Assembly (NCBI RefSeq): GCF_023264675.1
Contig: NZ_JAHFVG010000040.1
Location: 1 to 54,244, forward strand
Reading direction: 5' to 3'
Source of the DNA: Rhodococcus sp. (in: high G+C Gram-positive bacteria)
GTDB taxonomy: Bacteria; Actinomycetota; Actinomycetes; Mycobacteriales; Mycobacteriaceae
Length of the DNA: 54,244 nt
Shown: piece after piece, positions 6,829 to 17,852 of the stretch
Layout: every line of letters starts with the position of its first letter
How positions within the stretch are numbered: the stretch's first letter is position 1
Program-made: the position numbers and the translations under genes
Notes under the pieces: model-generated
Database searches by the model: none
What the model was told of the DNA's origin: nothing
The model's input: the letters and a program-made list of their open reading frames with translations, nothing else

Positions 6829-8415
6829 TCAGTTCGTGATCTCCGCCGAACGACCTGCCACCACCAGAGCGACATTTCGCTGCGTCGCCGTGCCGTCCGT
6901 CAAGTATTCGCTGTGTCCTCGACTCGGCGGCAGGTCGACAGGCGAGTCGGTGCCGAGCGATACGACGCCCGGTTTCTCGCTCGGATCTCCGCCGAAGACG
7001 CCGAGGTCCGCGATGACGTCTCCCGCGGCCTCCCCGACGAACACGTGCTGGGGCGGAACCGAGATGGCGTCGATCCGATCGACCCCGAGACCGGGCGATC
7101 CGAGAGCCACCAACTCGTCGACTCCGGCAGTGTCGATACCCTTCGTCGCCAGTGCCGCGGTGATGGATCCGTAGGAATGTCCGAGCAGGGACAGATGCGG
7201 ATCCTGGGAGCGCGACGCGTCGAGACCATCGAGGAAACCGGTGAGGCGGGGCGCTCCGAGCGCAGCGGCCATCGGCGAGAGCACCGTCGACCGCGGATCG
7301 AGCAGACTCCAGCCGAGAGTGGGGGCCCGATAATTCATCCAGGTCACACACGCGGCGCTCTCGCCGCTCGGAAGTGCTTGCTGAACAGCGGCTTCGAGGT
7401 CTTCCATGTCCCCGTCGTAGCGTCCGATATCGCCGGCAACGTCCGAATCGAGCCCCGGAACGAACACCGCGACGTGAGTTGCCGTGTTCACGTTTCCGAC
7501 GGCGATGGCCGCCAAGGTTTCGTCGGCGCCCTTGTTGTCGAGCACCAACAACTGACGGTTGCCCCTCCCGAGGGTCTCGGCGATCGCGTCGAGGGCAGCG
7601 AGGCGCTCGGTGGTCTCCGCGAGCCCTGCATCTGCATTGTCGAACATGCCGCCGAACATGTTGTCGTCCAGTTGCGCCCGAAGATCGGCAGCGACGCCGC
7701 GGAGTCTCGTGCCCTCCAGCATCAGCATTCGCCGGTTGGCCGCGTCACGTACATCCGCCGGAATGCCGTCCAGATTTCCGATCGTCCCCGGCTGCTCGAG
7801 GATCAAGGTCGTGCGCTGCGACGGCGTGAGCGTCGCCCAGTACGCGGCAGCGGCCGGCGCAGTTCCCAGTTCCGACACGGCATCGGGTCTGTACTGGTCG
7901 GCGGGTATTTCCGATCGGTCCGATCGAGCGATGGCAGCTGCCGCGTCGTCGTCGATCTCGGTGGCTCGGATCAGTGCTGCTCGAACGCGCTCCTCGATCT
8001 CACGGCGCAGCCTCGTCCGCTCGCGAGCGAGGTCCCAGACATCGCCCGATGCGGCGGTGTACGCGATCAGAGCATCGGCGACGTGCCCGGCCGCGTCCAC
8101 TTCCATCGTGTTGGTCTTCGCCGCGTCGTCGCACTCACGGACGAGCGCGGACAGCGGATACATCGAGTCGGCCATCCCGGCGACACATCTACCGACGCGG
8201 CAGAGCTCCTCGGTTCGGTCCTGGTAGTCCTCGTGCAGTGCCCCGAGCGCCGTCCGTGCAGCGTCGGCGGCCTCGCCATTCCACTCGAGCTGGTCCACCG
8301 CATCCCGAAGAGCCTGCGCCTGCTGCTGTAGTTCACCCGCCGATCCGGCCAATCGGTCGGCGAGCGCTGCGAGGCGCGATGCATTCCAACTCTGAATGTC
8401 GTTCCACGCAAGCAT
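6829..8415 (-). CDS. DUF1023 alpha/beta hydrolase with WXG100-like N-terminal helices
   Basis: From ATG 8415 (ribosome site GGGAG seven bases upstream) the product has 528 residues. The N-terminal 100 residues are almost pure helix with a central WNG turn (LEWNGEAADAAR), resembling the WXG100 helical hairpin of type VII secretion substrates. A longer helical middle part follows, then the DUF1023 alpha/beta hydrolase domain: nucleophile Ser414 in GHSYGS, an Asp near 465 and His501 in RGHSEY as the likely triad. The substrate is unknown; lipase or esterase activity is a guess. No ESX genes are in the window. The gene is convergent with cwsA, and the next gene on its strand upstream is the GGDEF gene. 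Confidence 0.85.
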   Translation of the reverse strand: MLAWNDIQSWNASRLAALADRLAGSAGELQQQAQALRDAVDQLEWNGEAADAARTALGALHEDYQDRTEELCRVGRCVAGMADSMYPLSALVRECDDAAKTNTMEVDAAGHVADALIAYTAASGDVWDLARERTRLRREIEERVRAALIRATEIDDDAAAAIARSDRSEIPADQYRPDAVSELGTAPAAAAYWATLTPSQRTTLILEQPGTIGNLDGIPADVRDAANRRMLMLEGTRLRGVAADLRAQLDDNMFGGMFDNADAGLAETTERLAALDAIAETLGRGNRQLLVLDNKGADETLAAIAVGNVNTATHVAVFVPGLDSDVAGDIGRYDGDMEDLEAAVQQALPSGESAACVTWMNYRAPTLGWSLLDPRSTVLSPMAAALGAPRLTGFLDGLDASRSQDPHLSLLGHSYGSITAALATKGIDTAGVDELVALGSPGLGVDRIDAISVPPQHVFVGEAAGDVIADLGVFGGDPSEKPGVVSLGTDSPVDLPPSRGHSEYLTDGTATQRNVALVVAGRSAEITN

Positions 8416-8503
8416 GATTCGCTCCCACCAGCCGACTCGACCGTCGACCGATCGGCCGACCTGTGGGTAGTACACACCACATCCGAGCCCAGCCGCGATA
8501 TCT

Positions 8504-8520
8504 ATCCACAGGCTGTGGAT
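8504..8520. promoter_or_regulatory. Perfect 17-bp palindrome made of two opposed DnaA-box-like words
   Basis: ATCCACAG-G-CTGTGGAT is a perfect inverted repeat in the spacer between the DUF1023 gene and the GGDEF gene. Each arm matches eight bases of TTATCCACA-type boxes (tATCCACA and TGTGGATg). It could be a DnaA site or the operator of another regulator. Confidence 0.45.
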
Positions 8521-8538
8521 GAATATCGGGAAGCGCGA

Positions 8539-8613
8539 TTCAGCGTGCTATTCTCCACTCCGTTTCAGCGTGCTATTTTCCACTCCGTTTCAGCGGGCTA
8601 TTTTCCACTCCGT
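8539..8613. repeat. Three tandem copies of a 25-bp unit, with a partial fourth
   Basis: The unit TTCAGCGTGCTATTTTCCAC plus TCCGT repeats at 8539-8563, 8564-8588 and 8589-8613, with the first bases of a fourth copy (TTCATCGGGC) from 8614. Copy 1 differs from copy 2 by one base (C for T) and copy 3 by one base (G for T). On the minus strand each copy encodes the last residues and stop codon of the GGDEF gene (TEWKIAR-stop), so the array is a tandem duplication of that gene's 3' end. Confidence 0.9.
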
Positions 8614-9612
8614 TTCATCGGGCCCCGACGGTGGAGTGCCCTGAATCTTCTGGGTATGCGGCCGACTCCGCTTGGCCCGGTACAGGTCTGCGTCGGCGGC
8701 TCGATAGATCTCGGCCCACCGGCGTCCGGCAGGCATGCAGACCAATCCCACACTCCATTCGGCCCGATGCGCGCGACGCAGACGATCGATGATCTGCCAT
8801 GCCTCGGCCTCGAGTACACCGGGCATGAACAGCACGAACTCGTCGCCGCCGAGGCGCCCCACGACGTCACGGCGACTCAACTCGGCCTTCCAAGCCTTGG
8901 ACACCCGAGCGAGAAGCACGTCCCCCGCGATGTGGCCGTACTCGTCGTTGATCTGCTTGAAGTTGTCCAGATCCAGTACCGCCATGCTGACCGAAAGACC
9001 GCGTGCCGCGCACGAGGGCAGCATCTTCTCGACCTTGGATTCGAACCCGAACCTGTTGAGCAAACCGGTCAGTGCGTCGTGCGTCGCCGAATAGCGCATG
9101 CGCCGTGCGAACGCACCGAACACCTCGGTCGCGCCGACCACGCCGAGCGCGATGAGTACGTACGAGACGAACGATGACACATACGGTCCGATCGCTGCTC
9201 CGACGACAGCCGAAACAGCAAGCAGGCCAACCCAAATACCTGCTGTGCGTTCCGACCAGAATGCACCGATGTGCATGCCGAGGAACATCGTGGCCAGCAC
9301 GCCGATCAAGAATGCCGGCTGGGTATCACTGGCCGCGAACGCCAGCGCAACCGCGACGATGGACATCGCCGTCACCGTTCCGACGGTTCGCCTTGGACTC
9401 GGCCCCGTCGTCCGCGACAGCAGAACGATCGACGCAATGCCGAGCGCCACCGATCCCAGTACGGCGCATCTACCCCACGAGCTCGCCGTACTCCACACCG
9501 CGCTGCCACCTGCGGCGTACATCAACGTGGTTCCAGCGACGAACACCAGCAGCGTGAGCCCCGCCTCGTCGAGCTTGGGCGTCCGCGAGAGCAGCCTGTC
9601 GATCATGCGCAC
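8590..9612 (-). CDS. Membrane-bound GGDEF-domain protein (probable diguanylate cyclase)
   Basis: The 340-residue protein has about six membrane helices in residues 18-165 and a GGDEF domain from about 175 to 315. The active motif is intact (GGDEF at 255-259), with the upstream metal Asp in LDLDNFKQINDEYGH (about 213-227) and the family opener DALTGLLNR. It should make cyclic di-GMP from two GTP. The RxxD inhibitory site that normally sits six residues before GGDEF reads SRRD, so product inhibition may be absent. There is no EAL domain. The coding end runs into the 25-bp tandem repeat array. Start at 9612 or at the third codon ATG (9606). Confidence 0.9.
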   Translation of the reverse strand: MRMIDRLLSRTPKLDEAGLTLLVFVAGTTLMYAAGGSAVWSTASSWGRCAVLGSVALGIASIVLLSRTTGPSPRRTVGTVTAMSIVAVALAFAASDTQPAFLIGVLATMFLGMHIGAFWSERTAGIWVGLLAVSAVVGAAIGPYVSSFVSYVLIALGVVGATEVFGAFARRMRYSATHDALTGLLNRFGFESKVEKMLPSCAARGLSVSMAVLDLDNFKQINDEYGHIAGDVLLARVSKAWKAELSRRDVVGRLGGDEFVLFMPGVLEAEAWQIIDRLRRAHRAEWSVGLVCMPAGRRWAEIYRAADADLYRAKRSRPHTQKIQGTPPSGPDETEWKIAR

Positions 9613-9800
9613 AGCACCGAGGCTCTGGACACAATTGTCCGATCGGATCCACTAGGCACTATCCACCTCCCCCACGACATCGCGCCGGCGCCTCTGGCGA
9701 CGTCTGTCGTGCGGGACTTTAACACTTTCCGACGACATTCGACCGTGCTCCGACCGAGGAAACTGTCGGGGCACTTCTCGAACGCTCTTGTTGTCGGTGG

Positions 9801-10754
9801 TCAGCTGGCGATCTCCGCTCGCGCAGCTTCACGAGCAAGCAACCGGTCACGCGATTCTTCGAATTTGGACGCCTTGACCGAGAGGTCTGCCACGAACTCC
9901 GCGAGGCGGTCGCGGTCCTTCTCACCTTCGCCGGAGAAGTCGTTGCGCTCGAAAATGTTCCACTTGCGCAATACCGGCATCAGGACCTCGTCCAGGTGTT
10001 GCCGCAGATCGTAGATCCCGTACTTTGCCAGTTGCATCGCGTGCTTCCTGAAATCGGGCATGTTCAGCCCTGGCATGGCGAAGTCGGTGACCACGTCGGC
10101 GATGGCACGCACCATCTGATCGGGCGTGAGGTCGAGGGCCGCTGCTCCCAGGTTCCGATAGAAGATCATGTGCAGATTCTCGTCGGCGGCGATACGAGCG
10201 AGCATCTTGTCCGCCACGGGGTCGCCACACGCGTGGCCGGTGTTTCGGTGCGAGACACGCGTCGCGAGCTCCTGGAGCGTCACGTACGCCACCGAGTGCA
10301 AGAAGTTCTTGCCGTCCATGGGTGCATCGACACCGGTGGTCATGTGCTGCATGCGCGCTCGCTCGAGTTCGACCGGGTCGACTGCTCGCGTCACCACCAG
10401 ATAGTCACGCATGACGATTCCGTGCCGGTTCTCCTCCGCCGTCCACCGCCCGACCCAGGTACCCCAGGCGCCGTCGAGCGAGAAGTTGTCGGCCAAACCG
10501 CGGTGATACGACGGTAGATTGTCCTCGGTCAGCAAGTTGGTGATCATCGCCGTGCGTGCCAGATCGGACAACGACGACTGCGACTCGTGCCAGTCTTCGC
10601 CGCCCATCGCGGCGAAGTTTCGTCCCTGGTCCCACGGAATGTAGTCGTGGGGGTGCCATTCCTTGGCCATCGACAGATGCCGATCGAGATTGTTGGTCAT
10701 CGTCTCGTCGAGCTCGGTCAGCAATTCGGTGTGATCGAGGTAGCGCACAGTCAT
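9801..10754 (-). CDS. Acyl-[acyl-carrier-protein] desaturase, diiron type (DesA family)
   Basis: A soluble diiron enzyme that puts a double bond into an acyl chain carried on ACP, using O2 and reduced ferredoxin. The 317 residues carry the six expected ligands: E77, E108 and H111 (EENRH), E162, and E192 and H195 (DENLH). Length and motifs fit DesA1/DesA2 of mycobacteria. ATG 10754 is preceded by GAAGGAACG; the open frame further upstream to 10850 has no family resemblance. No ferredoxin gene is adjacent; the closest reductase-like gene in the window is at 17985-19109 and need not be its partner. It stands alone between the GGDEF gene and the tRNA region. Confidence 0.94.
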   Translation of the reverse strand: MTVRYLDHTELLTELDETMTNNLDRHLSMAKEWHPHDYIPWDQGRNFAAMGGEDWHESQSSLSDLARTAMITNLLTEDNLPSYHRGLADNFSLDGAWGTWVGRWTAEENRHGIVMRDYLVVTRAVDPVELERARMQHMTTGVDAPMDGKNFLHSVAYVTLQELATRVSHRNTGHACGDPVADKMLARIAADENLHMIFYRNLGAAALDLTPDQMVRAIADVVTDFAMPGLNMPDFRKHAMQLAKYGIYDLRQHLDEVLMPVLRKWNIFERNDFSGEGEKDRDRLAEFVADLSVKASKFEESRDRLLAREAARAEIAS

Positions 10755-11062
10755 CGTTCCTTCGCTGAAAAGGGCGCGTACCGACCAGAGCGGACGTGAC
10801 ACGAGGGCCTTCGCGGAGCCGGCTTTCGTCACAGAGCGGGCGGCGGACACACCCCCCTGCGGTGCGTCCGCGCCACGTGCACTCCAACGGAAATCGACTT
10901 CGTACCGAACGGTAGGCGCTCGATATGGGGTGTGTCACGGACGAAAAGATTCTCTGTACATCTCCACACGGACATCTCGCGGGTTTGGAACGGGTCACAA
11001 CAGCTGTTGAAGTACCGGGGCGAGGGCGCCGTGGGACAATCGATCACTTGTCCGGACCGACG
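10755..11062. other. Intergenic region between the desaturase and the tRNA genes, no gene seen
   Basis: About 300 bp upstream of the desaturase without a credible gene. It should hold the desaturase promoter on the minus strand, but I could not pick one with confidence. Short open frames here cross the tRNA genes and are rejected. Confidence 0.5.
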
Positions 11063-11097
11063 AAAAAAGACGCCCAGCGGGTGCTGGACGTCTTTTT
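11063..11097 (-). terminator. Rho-independent terminator downstream of tRNA-Ala
   Basis: GACGCCCAGC and GCTGGACGTC form a ten-base stem with one mismatched pair and loop GGGT, flanked by AAAAAA on the left and TTTTT on the right, so it could work in both directions. On the minus strand it ends tRNA-Ala transcription. Confidence 0.85.
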
Positions 11098-11114
11098 CCG
11101 GTGGAGCTTGACTG

Positions 11115-11187
11115 TGGAGCCTAGGAGATTCGAACTCCTGACATCTGCCTTGCAAAGGCAGCGCTCTACCAACTGAGCTAAGGCCCC
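11115..11187 (-). tRNA. tRNA-Ala (anticodon TGC)
   Basis: The reverse complement folds as a 73-nt cloverleaf: acceptor GGGGCCT/AGGCTCC with discriminator A, D-arm AGCTCAGTTGGTAGAGC, anticodon arm CTGCC-TTTGCAA-GGCAG with anticodon TGC, and T-arm with GTTCGAATC. The 3' CCA is not encoded, so it depends on the CCA-adding enzyme (pcnA at 47248). A tRNA-Ile/tRNA-Ala pair downstream of gyrA is the standard Mycobacteriales arrangement. Confidence 0.97.
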
Positions 11188-11425
11188 GGATCGTGCGATG
11201 AAACTTACTGCGACAAAATCTACTGCGATAAAACCGGCAACTTCGCAAGCGAACAATACCCTACACGCTTGCGACCGACGAACGTCAAGCGGGTGAAAGC
11301 TCGTGCCACACACCGTCTCCGCTACGTGCAGTGCGTAACTTCGACGCTGCCAGAACACCTGCTGCCACCGCCACGACGAGGAGAAGAATCTTCACAGAAA
11401 CTTGCCCTCTCGGTATCGTTCGGTG

Positions 11426-11499
11426 TGGGCCTAGGAGGACTTGAACCTCCGACCTCTTCCTTATCAGGGAAGCGCTCTAACCGCCTGAGCTATAGGCCC
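11426..11499 (-). tRNA. tRNA-Ile (anticodon GAT)
   Basis: The reverse complement folds as a 74-nt cloverleaf: acceptor GGGCCTA/TAGGCCC with discriminator A, D-arm AGCTCAGGCGGTTAGAGC, anticodon arm CTTCC-CTGATAA-GGAAG with anticodon GAT, and T-arm with GTTCAAGTC. CCA is not encoded. It is 238 bp upstream of tRNA-Ala on the same strand and 109 bp downstream of the DUF3566 gene. Confidence 0.97.
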
Positions 11500-11608
11500 T
11501 TGTACCTCGATTCGCGTGAAGATTTCTCTTCTCGAACCGAGGAGTGAGGTTACCGTATCGAACCGCTGTACTCCAAAACGGCTCGATACGGACCCTCGAC
11601 AGCTGCTG

Positions 11609-13060
11609 TCAGTCCCGATCTGCGAGCGTCACTTCGACGCCGCCGACCAGGTCGGATGACAGGTTGTAGATGAACGATCCAATGGTCGTCAGCGCCGTGA
11701 ACAACACGACGTTGATGATCCCGATCACTGCTGCATAACCGAATACCTGGCCGGCACTGACCAGACCGCCGTCTCCGGATTCGTTCACGATCTCGGTGAA
11801 CGCACTGTTCAAACGGTCCCAGACGCCCATGCCGTCGAGCACGGCGTACAGCAGTCCGATGGCGACCATCCACACGAAGAACAGCGAGACGGCGATGACG
11901 AGCGAGATCTTCAGCGTCGACCACGGATCGATCTTCCGAAGTTGGATCGTCGCACGCAGTACGTCGCCCTCCTCGCGGGGTGCGATCGCAGCAGGCTGAG
12001 CGACCTGACGAGTCTCGGCCGCCGCTTCGTTGTGGCGTACCTCGGAGAGGTCCGGCATGTCCTTCGCCAGATCTTTGCGCTCGATGTGTCGCGTCGGACC
12101 GTCGATCACCGCAGCTTTCGACTTTGCGGCCTCACGGCGTGCGGTCTTCGCTTCCGGCTCTTCGGCGTACGCAGCCTGCCGAGCCGCCGCAACCGACGTG
12201 GCAGCCGCTGCCGGATCCACCGGTCCACCCGGCGGGAGCGAACCACCGCGAGCGGACAGGTTCGTCTGGGGCTGGTTCTGAGCTCCCCTGCCGTCGCCGC
12301 CCTGCTGCGGGTTCCGCTGCCCACGCTGCCACGGAGGTGCTCCCGCGGGTGCACCGTTGCCCTGAGCAGCAGCTCCTGCATTCGGGCCGCCCTGGTTGGG
12401 GTTGCCCTGCACCGGAGTGGACTGCACCGGACTCGACTGCACCGGGCTGGATCGCACGGGATTCGACTGCACGGGCGCCGTGGGTCGAGCAGCGTCGGAC
12501 CCTGCAGCGCGCAACGGATCCAGTGGTTCCGGCTCACCGGTCACTGGGTCACGCTGCTGATCGACACGTGGTGCTGCCTGGGTCGGCGGCTGCTGCTCGG
12601 CAGTCGGACGCGGAGCCACCGGTCGCCGCTGAGCGGCAGACTGCTGCGCCGAAGGCTGCGCCTGGGTGGGCGGCTGCTCTACCGGGGCCCGCTCGGTCGC
12701 CGGCTGGGCAGCCGGCGACTGGGGTGGCTTCGGCTGTGAGGCAGCGGGGCGTTCGACAGGCGCGCCCGACTGACCCTGCGGGGCGGGAGCCTGGCCGGGT
12801 GCAGGCGCTTGCGGCGGACGCCCCTGCGGACGCGCACCCTGCGCGGGCGGACCCGCCGACACGGGCGGACGAGAGCCGGGCTGCTGGCCCGGCCTGCCTG
12901 CGGGTTGGGTGCTCGGCCGCGATGCAGGCTGCGCAGCCTGCCTACCTGCAGGCTCGCCCGCCGGCCTCGTCGCCGGCTGGGGTCGCGTGGGCTGGCGAGG
13001 CTGTTCGGCCTGCTCACTCGGCGGAACGGGCCTGCTGCCAGGCCTGTTGGGAGTGCTCAC
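11609..13060 (-). CDS. DUF3566 transmembrane protein with long Pro/Gln/Ala-rich N-terminus (Rv0007 homologue)
   Basis: The 483-residue protein has two parts. Residues 1 to about 350 are low complexity, rich in Pro, Gln, Ala and Arg, with a near-repeat of PVQSxPV about five times, probably disordered and cytoplasmic. The last roughly 115 residues are the DUF3566 domain: TIQLRKIDPWSTLKIS, a first membrane helix (VIAVSLFFVWMVAIGLLYAVL), a loop with GVWDRLNSAFTEI, and a second helix (VFGYAAVIGIINVVLFTALTTIG). The Rv0007 protein downstream of gyrA in M. tuberculosis has about 300 residues, so this N-terminus is much longer. GTG at 13060 overlaps the gyrA TAG by one base (TAGTG), implying coupling to gyrA. 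Function unknown. Confidence 0.9.
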   Translation of the reverse strand: MSTPNRPGSRPVPPSEQAEQPRQPTRPQPATRPAGEPAGRQAAQPASRPSTQPAGRPGQQPGSRPPVSAGPPAQGARPQGRPPQAPAPGQAPAPQGQSGAPVERPAASQPKPPQSPAAQPATERAPVEQPPTQAQPSAQQSAAQRRPVAPRPTAEQQPPTQAAPRVDQQRDPVTGEPEPLDPLRAAGSDAARPTAPVQSNPVRSSPVQSSPVQSTPVQGNPNQGGPNAGAAAQGNGAPAGAPPWQRGQRNPQQGGDGRGAQNQPQTNLSARGGSLPPGGPVDPAAAATSVAAARQAAYAEEPEAKTARREAAKSKAAVIDGPTRHIERKDLAKDMPDLSEVRHNEAAAETRQVAQPAAIAPREEGDVLRATIQLRKIDPWSTLKISLVIAVSLFFVWMVAIGLLYAVLDGMGVWDRLNSAFTEIVNESGDGGLVSAGQVFGYAAVIGIINVVLFTALTTIGSFIYNLSSDLVGGVEVTLADRD

Positions 13061-15606
13061 TACGACTCCTTCGGTGCTTCGTCGTCGGCAGAAACTGCGC
13101 CCGGCTCCGGATCGTGTTCGTCGGCGTTCCGGGCGATAGCGAGCAGTGTGTCGCCTTCCCCGAGATTCATCAACCGAACGCCCTTCGTCTGTCGACCGGC
13201 CTTACGGACCTGTTTCGCTGCGGTACGGATTACGCCCCCACCCGAGGTGATTGCGTACAGCTCGTCGTCGTCGTCGACGATCAAAGCCCCCACCAGGGTG
13301 CCACGCTTCACGTCGTACTGGATTGTCAGTACGCCCTTTCCGCCTCGGCCCTGCTGCGGGTAATCCTCCATCGCCGTGCGCTTGGAATATCCACCGGACG
13401 TCGCCACCAGCAGATACTTGCCCTCGCGGACCACGTTCAGCGACAGCAGTTGGTCCTCGCCGTTGAATCGCATGCCCTGCACCCCCGAGGTAGCGCGGCC
13501 CATCGGACGCAACACCTCGTCGGTGGCGGAGAAGCGAATCGACTGGCCCTGGCCGGAGACGAGCAACAGATCGTCGTCGGACGATGCCAGTACGGCGCCG
13601 ACCAGCTCGTCGTCACCACGCAGGTTGACCGCGACGATTCCGCCACTGCGGTTGGAGTCGAAATCGGTGAGCTTCGACTTCTTGACGAGACCACCCTTGG
13701 TAGCGAGCACCAGGTAGGGAGCATCTTCGTAGGTCTGGATCTGAATGACCTGCGCGATGCGCTCGTCGGGCTGGAACGCGAGCAGGTTCGCCACGTGCTG
13801 GCCTCGGGCGGTGCGGTTCGCCTCGGGAAGCTCGTAGGCCTTGGCCCGGTAGACGCGGCCCTTCGTGGTGAAGAACAGGATCCAGTCATGAGTGGAGCAG
13901 ACGAAGAACTTGCTGACGATGTCGTCCTGCTTGAGTCCCGCGCCCTGCACGCCCTTGCCGCCGCGTTTCTGCGAACGGTAGAGATCGGTCTTCGTACGCT
14001 TCGCGTATCCGGTCTCGGTGATGGTCACGACGACGTTTTCCCGCGCGATGAGGTCTTCGTCGTTGACGTCACCGTCGCTGGCGATGATGCGCGTACGACG
14101 GTCGTCACCGAACTTCTCGATGATCTCGCCGAGCTCGTCGCGCACGATCTGACGCTGACGCTCGGGCCTGGCCAGGATGTCCTCCAGATCGGCGATCTCG
14201 AGTTCGATCTCGGCCAACTCGTCGATGATCTTCTGTCGCTCGAGGGCAGCGAGTCGACGCAGCTGCATCGCGAGGATGGCGTCCGCCTGGATCGTGTCGA
14301 CCTCGAGAAGGTCGATCAATCCGGTGCGAGCGGCATCGACGTCGGGTGAACGACGGATGAGTGCGATCACCTCGTCGAGCGCATCGAGTGCCTTGACCAG
14401 GCCACGCAGAATGTGGGCCCGCTCCTCGGCCTTGCGCAGACGGTAACGAGTGCGCCGGATGATGACTTCGAGCTGATGGCTCACGTAGTAGCGAATCATC
14501 TGATCGAGTCGCAGTGTCCGGGGAACGCCGTCGACGATGGAGAGCATGTTCGCACCGAAGCTGGTCTGCAGCTGCGAGTGCTTGTACAGGTTGTTCAACA
14601 CCACCTTCGCGACGGCATCGCGCTTGATGGTGACGACGATTCTCATGCCGACGCGGTCCGAGGACTCGTCGTCGATCTTGGAGATGCCCGCCAATTTGCC
14701 GTCACGAACCTGCTCGTGGATCGACTGAATCATGTTGTCCGGGTTGACCTGGAAGGGCAGCTCGGTGATGACGATGGTGGTGCGACCCATCGAGTCTTCT
14801 TCGATCTCGACGACGCCGCGCATCCGAATGGAGCCGCGGCCCGTCGAGTAGGCGTCCTGAATTCCCTGACTGCCGACGATGAGGCCGTGCGTCGGGAAGT
14901 CCGGACCCTTGACGCGTTCCATGCAGGCAGCGAGCGTTGCTTCTTCGTCTGCCTCGTGATTGTCGAGCGCCCAGAACACGGCCTCGCCGAGCTCGCGCAG
15001 GTTGTGCGGTGGGATGTTGGTGGCCATGCCGACGGCGATTCCGTTGGAACCGTTCATCAACAGGTTGGGAACACGGGCTGGAAGTACCGTCGGCTCTTGG
15101 GTTTTGCCGTCGTAGTTGGGAACGAAATCGACGGTGTCCTCGTCGATGTCGCGCAGCATTTCCATCGCGAGAGGCGTCAGACGTGCCTCGGTGTAACGCA
15201 TGGCGGCGGCGCCGTCGTTACCCCGGGAGCCGAAGTTGCCCTGACCGTCGACCAACGGGTACCGCATCGACCACGGCTGAGCCAGGCGCACGAGCGCGTC
15301 GTAGATCGAGGTGTCGCCGTGCGGATGGTAGTTACCCATCGTTTCGGCAACGGGGCGTGCCGATTTCACGTAGCTACGGTCGGGCCTGAAACCGGAGTCG
15401 TACATTGCGTACAGCACGCGGCGGTGGACCGGCTTGAGGCCGTCACGCACCTCGGGCAGCGCGCGTCCGACGATGACGCTCATGGCGTAATCGATGTAGC
15501 TGCGCTGCATTTCCTGCTGGATGTCGACCGGATCGATCCGGTCGCCGCCCTCTGCGTTCGTCGTCTGTCCGGGAGGCCCGACAGGAGGCTCGGTTATGTC
15601 CGACAT
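13060..15606 (-). CDS. gyrA: DNA gyrase subunit A
   Basis: The breakage-reunion subunit of gyrase, which introduces negative supercoils ahead of forks. The product has 848 residues. The catalytic tyrosine is Y138 in [11 protein letters not shown]. The quinolone region reads [13 protein letters not shown] at 91-103, so the residue equal to E. coli S83 and M. tuberculosis A90 is T99. The long coiled-coil tower (about 380-480) is followed by the C-terminal beta-pinwheel with the GyrA-box QKRGGKGV and a second RGGKGV blade motif. An acidic tail ends the protein. It lies 49 bp downstream of gyrB, in the gyrBA operon. Confidence 0.98.
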   Translation of the reverse strand: MSDITEPPVGPPGQTTNAEGGDRIDPVDIQQEMQRSYIDYAMSVIVGRALPEVRDGLKPVHRRVLYAMYDSGFRPDRSYVKSARPVAETMGNYHPHGDTSIYDALVRLAQPWSMRYPLVDGQGNFGSRGNDGAAAMRYTEARLTPLAMEMLRDIDEDTVDFVPNYDGKTQEPTVLPARVPNLLMNGSNGIAVGMATNIPPHNLRELGEAVFWALDNHEADEEATLAACMERVKGPDFPTHGLIVGSQGIQDAYSTGRGSIRMRGVVEIEEDSMGRTTIVITELPFQVNPDNMIQSIHEQVRDGKLAGISKIDDESSDRVGMRIVVTIKRDAVAKVVLNNLYKHSQLQTSFGANMLSIVDGVPRTLRLDQMIRYYVSHQLEVIIRRTRYRLRKAEERAHILRGLVKALDALDEVIALIRRSPDVDAARTGLIDLLEVDTIQADAILAMQLRRLAALERQKIIDELAEIELEIADLEDILARPERQRQIVRDELGEIIEKFGDDRRTRIIASDGDVNDEDLIARENVVVTITETGYAKRTKTDLYRSQKRGGKGVQGAGLKQDDIVSKFFVCSTHDWILFFTTKGRVYRAKAYELPEANRTARGQHVANLLAFQPDERIAQVIQIQTYEDAPYLVLATKGGLVKKSKLTDFDSNRSGGIVAVNLRGDDELVGAVLASSDDDLLLVSGQGQSIRFSATDEVLRPMGRATSGVQGMRFNGEDQLLSLNVVREGKYLLVATSGGYSKRTAMEDYPQQGRGGKGVLTIQYDVKRGTLVGALIVDDDDELYAITSGGGVIRTAAKQVRKAGRQTKGVRLMNLGEGDTLLAIARNADEHDPEPGAVSADDEAPKES

Positions 15607-15655
15607 CTATTCTCCTCAGCTGAAAGTCTTCAAGGCGCAATCAATTTCAAGCGGG

Positions 15656-17851
<2,196 letters not shown>

Positions 17852-17852
17852 T

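Noticed and set aside
8539..8613. Possible CRISPR array
   Set aside because: Units are directly abutting with no spacers; it is a tandem duplication.
10829..11248. 139-codon minus-strand frame over the tRNA-Ala gene
   Set aside because: It is the tRNA gene and its terminator translated.
11269..11547. 92-codon plus-strand frame over tRNA-Ile
   Set aside because: Antisense of the tRNA; contains the tRNA T-arm and anticodon arm as GGLEPPTSSLSG-like peptide.
11980..14349. 789-codon plus-strand frame across the DUF3566 gene and gyrA
   Set aside because: It spans two certain minus-strand genes and is composed of their reverse complements.
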